Both the position numbers and the translations under genes were made by a program. From Thermoplasmata archaeon (lineage in GTDB: Archaea; Thermoplasmatota; Thermoplasmata; Thermoplasmatales; Thermoplasmataceae), in the NCBI GenBank assembly GCA_021826765.1, contig JAKAYK010000019.1, positions 1-14,788 on the forward strand: 14,788 bases of DNA. The letters are read 5' to 3'. Positions 12,613 through 14,788 of this stretch are shown here, piece after piece. Each line of letters starts with the position of its first letter. The first letter of the stretch is position 1. A model generated the notes under the pieces. The model saw only the letters and a program-made list of their open reading frames with translations. It did not search any database and was not told where the DNA came from.

Positions 12613-13605
12613 ATGAGTCAGAAAAATCCTGAAATAAACATATTACTGGGCGGTTCAACAGAAGTTTCAAGGATAAAAGGGATATCTGCGGCAGGAACAA
12701 ACCCTGACATGACTTTTCTCACACCTGCCCTTGATGCGGAACTGATCGACACCGGAAAATGCATCACCATGGAACTTCCGCCAATGACTCCGGAAGGAAT
12801 CCCATCTCCTGCACTCATCACAAGAGTCTGCTCTCTGATCACAGGAATAAACACATTGACAGTGAATGCGGGAATGAAGGTCAAGCCCAGGATCACCTTC
12901 ATCGAAACCGGCCTTGAGCCAGCGAGAGATGGATCTCTGGAGAAGGCACTTCCGCAGTTTGATATTGCATGGAAGGCAGGGCAGAAAATAGGTGAATTCC
13001 TGGAAGGCAGGTATGATTCCGTAATGATTTCAGAAAGTATTCCGGGAGGAACGTCTACAGCACTCTCAGTAATGAGGTATTTTGACGGGAAAATAAGGAC
13101 CAGCAGTTCCTTTATGAATGATCCGTTGGACATAAAAGAAAATTATGTTAAAAAAGTTCATGAAAGAACAGGAAAGATCAATTCTCCAGAGAGGGCAATG
13201 GAAGAGGCGGGAGACTATACGCAGGTTATTGCAGTATCCATTTTGGATCGCCTGAAAAACACTGAAACAGTACTTGCTGGAGGAACGCAGATGTCTGCAG
13301 TTTACAGGCTTGCAGCACTGATGAAGTTGAACATGGAGAAAACAAGGCTCTGGACAACTGATCTGGTATATTCACACAGGAAAGGGGACATTCTATCCAT
13401 GGTTCCTGAAAACAGGATAAGTGCATACGGGCTGAACTTCTCGGGGTCAATGCATTGGGGGCTCAGGGAATATGGAAAAGGGGAAGTCAGGGAAGGCGCA
13501 GGAATGGGGGGATTTCTCAACCTAGCAGGAAAGTTGATCACACATGATGATCTTCTATCAAGAATAGATGCAGGGTATACCAGGATCACAGGAAAAGAGG
13601 ATTGA
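12613..13605 (+). CDS. cobT: Archaeal CobT-type nicotinate-nucleotide phosphoribosyltransferase
   Basis: CobT activates the lower-ligand base of B12 (for example dimethylbenzimidazole) by transferring phosphoribosyl from nicotinate mononucleotide. This 330-residue protein belongs to the archaeal family (TIGR00303/UPF0284), which is diverged from bacterial CobT. Visible landmarks are LTPALDAELI, VNAGMKVKPRITFIETG (about 92-108), SESIPGGTSTAL with the glycine-rich loop, GDYTQVIAVSILDRL, VLAGGTQMSAV, and a Gly-rich GAGMGGFLNLA near the end. The catalytic Glu is probably in the C-terminal part, but I cannot place it. The start is the ATG at 12613 rather than the TTG at 12604, by TATA spacing. Its presence with cobS, cobD, cobQ and cbiB supports the role; which lower base it uses is unknown. 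Confidence 0.85.
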   Translation: MSQKNPEINILLGGSTEVSRIKGISAAGTNPDMTFLTPALDAELIDTGKCITMELPPMTPEGIPSPALITRVCSLITGINTLTVNAGMKVKPRITFIETGLEPARDGSLEKALPQFDIAWKAGQKIGEFLEGRYDSVMISESIPGGTSTALSVMRYFDGKIRTSSSFMNDPLDIKENYVKKVHERTGKINSPERAMEEAGDYTQVIAVSILDRLKNTETVLAGGTQMSAVYRLAALMKLNMEKTRLWTTDLVYSHRKGDILSMVPENRISAYGLNFSGSMHWGLREYGKGEVREGAGMGGFLNLAGKLITHDDLLSRIDAGYTRITGKED

Positions 13606-13634
13606 ATAGCATGTTCCCGCAAAGTTGTAATAAG

Positions 13635-13648
13635 TTTAAGAATTAAAT
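13635..13648 (+). promoter_or_regulatory. TATA-like element of the TPR gene
   Basis: TTTAAGAATTAAAT is centred about 25 bases before the ATG at 13666, fitting a leaderless transcript. The match to a TATA consensus is weaker than for the other genes. Confidence 0.4.
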
Positions 13649-13665
13649 GAGCATTCACAAGAATC

Positions 13666-14745
13666 ATGACACATTATGAAGACGAAATTGCTGCAGCGTA
13701 TACATTGATGAATCAGGGCGATATGGATGAAGCACTGGAACATGTTCTCAAGGCAATAGGACACGAGTCTAAGAAAGCGGAGGCACATGCTCTTGCCTCA
13801 CATATTTATGGCCTGCTTGACGAACCAGAGAAGGCTCTTGAACATTCCACGCAAGCTTATGAGCTGAGTCCCGGTGACAACAGCATAGCACTTGGGCACG
13901 CAATCTTTCTTATGGGGATTGGGGATTTCAAGAAAGCAATTCAGGTGACAGATGGAGTACTGGAAAGAAACAACATTTCGGAGGCTCATCACATAAGGAG
14001 CAATATTTTCCTTAACATGGGAGATGAGAAAAAAGCCCTGGAAGAGGCACATATAGCTTATAAATCTGGAGATGAGGTGGAGCACAAGCTGAACTATGCA
14101 TTGGTATTGAGTGAAACTGGCAAGATTGAAGATTCTATAAAGATCCTCAAGGAAATGCTGAAAATAGACGAGAAGAATTTTGATACCCTCTACCTTACTT
14201 ACAGGAACTACCTTGCATTGGGAGATGTAAAAAACTCGATCAAATATGTGAAGGAATGCATGGAGATCGGCAATGATCCAGAGGTCATGTCCGAGTTTGC
14301 AACACTTATGGAGGAGCTTGATGACATCGATCTTGCAGAGAAATATCACATGAAAGCGGCAGAGGCCTCAGGAAATGAAGAAGACATCATGCTGGATATG
14401 GCAGAATTCTACCTTTCACAGAACAGACCTGATCATTCCCTGGCAATCGCGGAGGGTATTATGAAGGAAGAGCAGACAATTGAGGCAATGCTGCTCAGGG
14501 GAAAATCTCTGCAGAAGATGGGAAAGCTGGAAGAGGCAGAGAAGGTTTTTGAGGAGACAGTGGCAAACAGCGATGATGATGAGGCAAGACTCGACTTTGC
14601 CATGTGCCTTTATGAAAACAAGAAATATGACATTGCAGAAAAGCTGTTCGAAGAACTGGTGAACAAAGAATTCCAGAAAGATATTTCAGAAACCTATCTT
14701 GACAGGATCTGGTGGAGAAAAAACAGGAAGAAATTTAATTTCTAA
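13666..14745 (+). CDS. Tetratricopeptide-repeat (TPR) protein
   Basis: A 359-residue protein made of about ten consecutive 31-34-residue helix-turn-helix repeats covering almost the whole length. The clearest are AYTLMNQGDMDEALEHVLKA (11-30), YGLLDEPEKALEHSTQAYEL (48-67), FLMGIGDFKKAIQVTDGVLE, NMGDEKKALEEAHIAY, ETGKIEDSIKILKEMLKI, LALGDVKNSIKYVKECMEI and KMGKLEEAEKVFEETVA. It ends in a basic tail, WWRKNRKKFNF. There is no signal peptide, membrane segment or enzymatic domain, so it is a cytoplasmic scaffold for unknown partners. It is acidic overall apart from the tail. It follows cobT after 60 bases with its own likely promoter, so a link with B12 synthesis is not implied. Its stop overlaps the convergent gene. 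Confidence 0.85.
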   Translation: MTHYEDEIAAAYTLMNQGDMDEALEHVLKAIGHESKKAEAHALASHIYGLLDEPEKALEHSTQAYELSPGDNSIALGHAIFLMGIGDFKKAIQVTDGVLERNNISEAHHIRSNIFLNMGDEKKALEEAHIAYKSGDEVEHKLNYALVLSETGKIEDSIKILKEMLKIDEKNFDTLYLTYRNYLALGDVKNSIKYVKECMEIGNDPEVMSEFATLMEELDDIDLAEKYHMKAAEASGNEEDIMLDMAEFYLSQNRPDHSLAIAEGIMKEEQTIEAMLLRGKSLQKMGKLEEAEKVFEETVANSDDDEARLDFAMCLYENKKYDIAEKLFEELVNKEFQKDISETYLDRIWWRKNRKKFNF

Positions 14746-14788
14746 TCTTCTGTTTCAATTATGAAATTGTTTCCTTCCATTCTAAGGG
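14742..14788 (-). CDS. 3' end of a convergent minus-strand gene, cut by the window edge
   Basis: On the minus strand the frame entering at 14786 reads LRMEGNNFIIETED and stops with TAG at 14744-14742. It overlaps the TPR stop codon by four bases. Fourteen codons are too few to name a family, and an open frame this short has little statistical weight. The reasons to list it are the protein-like composition and the tight tail-to-tail packing, as seen for meaB and cobS. Confidence 0.35.
   Translation of the reverse strand, partial: LRMEGNNFIIETED

Noticed and set aside
13798..14349. Minus-strand 183-residue open frame inside the TPR gene
   Set aside because: It is antisense to well-formed TPR repeats, and its Cys/His/Leu-rich text is typical of the complement of Glu/Lys-rich coding sequence.
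1..14788. CRISPR arrays, tRNA/rRNA genes, cobalamin riboswitch
   Set aside because: No regularly spaced direct repeats, tRNA cloverleaf or rRNA-like blocks were seen. Gaps before the cob and mutase genes are too short (47-60 bases) for a cobalamin riboswitch, and the genes look leaderless.

Overview
This window looks like chromosomal DNA from an archaeon, most plausibly of the order Thermoplasmatales (acidophilic, heterotrophic Euryarchaeota). The domain call is well supported: AT-rich TATA elements sit 24-27 bases before many start codons with no room for a leader (leaderless genes), the cobalamin genes are archaeal in type (TIGR00303/UPF0284-like CobT, split B12-mutase subunits), there is a COG1340-type coiled-coil protein, and arginine is written mostly AGA/AGG. 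The order-level placement is an inference from gene content and compactness.

Layout. (1) Bases 1-1600 are a low-coding, rearranged stretch. It holds the 5' end of a minus-strand gene at the left edge, a GC-richer, hairpin-dense relic of an IS200/IS605 right end (tnpB tail plus likely omegaRNA), a frameshifted scrap of an ISL3-type transposase, a small two-helix membrane protein on the minus strand, and broken minus-strand coding remnants. (2) Bases 1627-5184 carry housekeeping and small genes: ftsZ, pyrF, a coiled-coil protein, a small TusA/SirA-like protein and a hemerythrin-domain protein. (3) Bases 5246-8319 form a three-gene operon for an adenosylcobalamin-dependent acyl-CoA mutase: catalytic subunit, B12-binding subunit and MeaB-type GTPase chaperone. 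(4) Bases 8290-13605 hold the late steps of cobalamin assembly: cobS on the minus strand, then cobD, cobQ, cbiB and cobT on the plus strand. (5) A TPR-repeat protein follows, and the last 47 bases hold the tail of a convergent minus-strand gene.

How they fit together. A B12-consuming enzyme with its repair GTPase sits directly beside the genes that finish B12: cobyric acid amidation (CobQ), the aminopropanol-phosphate arm (CobD), its attachment (CbiB), lower-ligand activation (CobT) and final joining (CobS). CobY/CobU and the final phosphatase are not in the window, nor are the corrin-ring genes.

The most interesting point is the mutase. It would normally be annotated as methylmalonyl-CoA mutase. 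However, the two residues that read the acyl group (Tyr89 and Arg207 in the Propionibacterium enzyme) are Phe and Gln here, in ungapped register with the catalytic His and the other active-site residues. Phe/Gln is the isobutyryl-CoA mutase pair, so the operon may serve branched-chain/butyryl-CoA interconversion rather than propionate metabolism. A second notable feature is a single, nearly central TATA box in the 47-base gap between cobS and cobD, placed to serve both directions. I found no defence system, CRISPR array, tRNA or rRNA.
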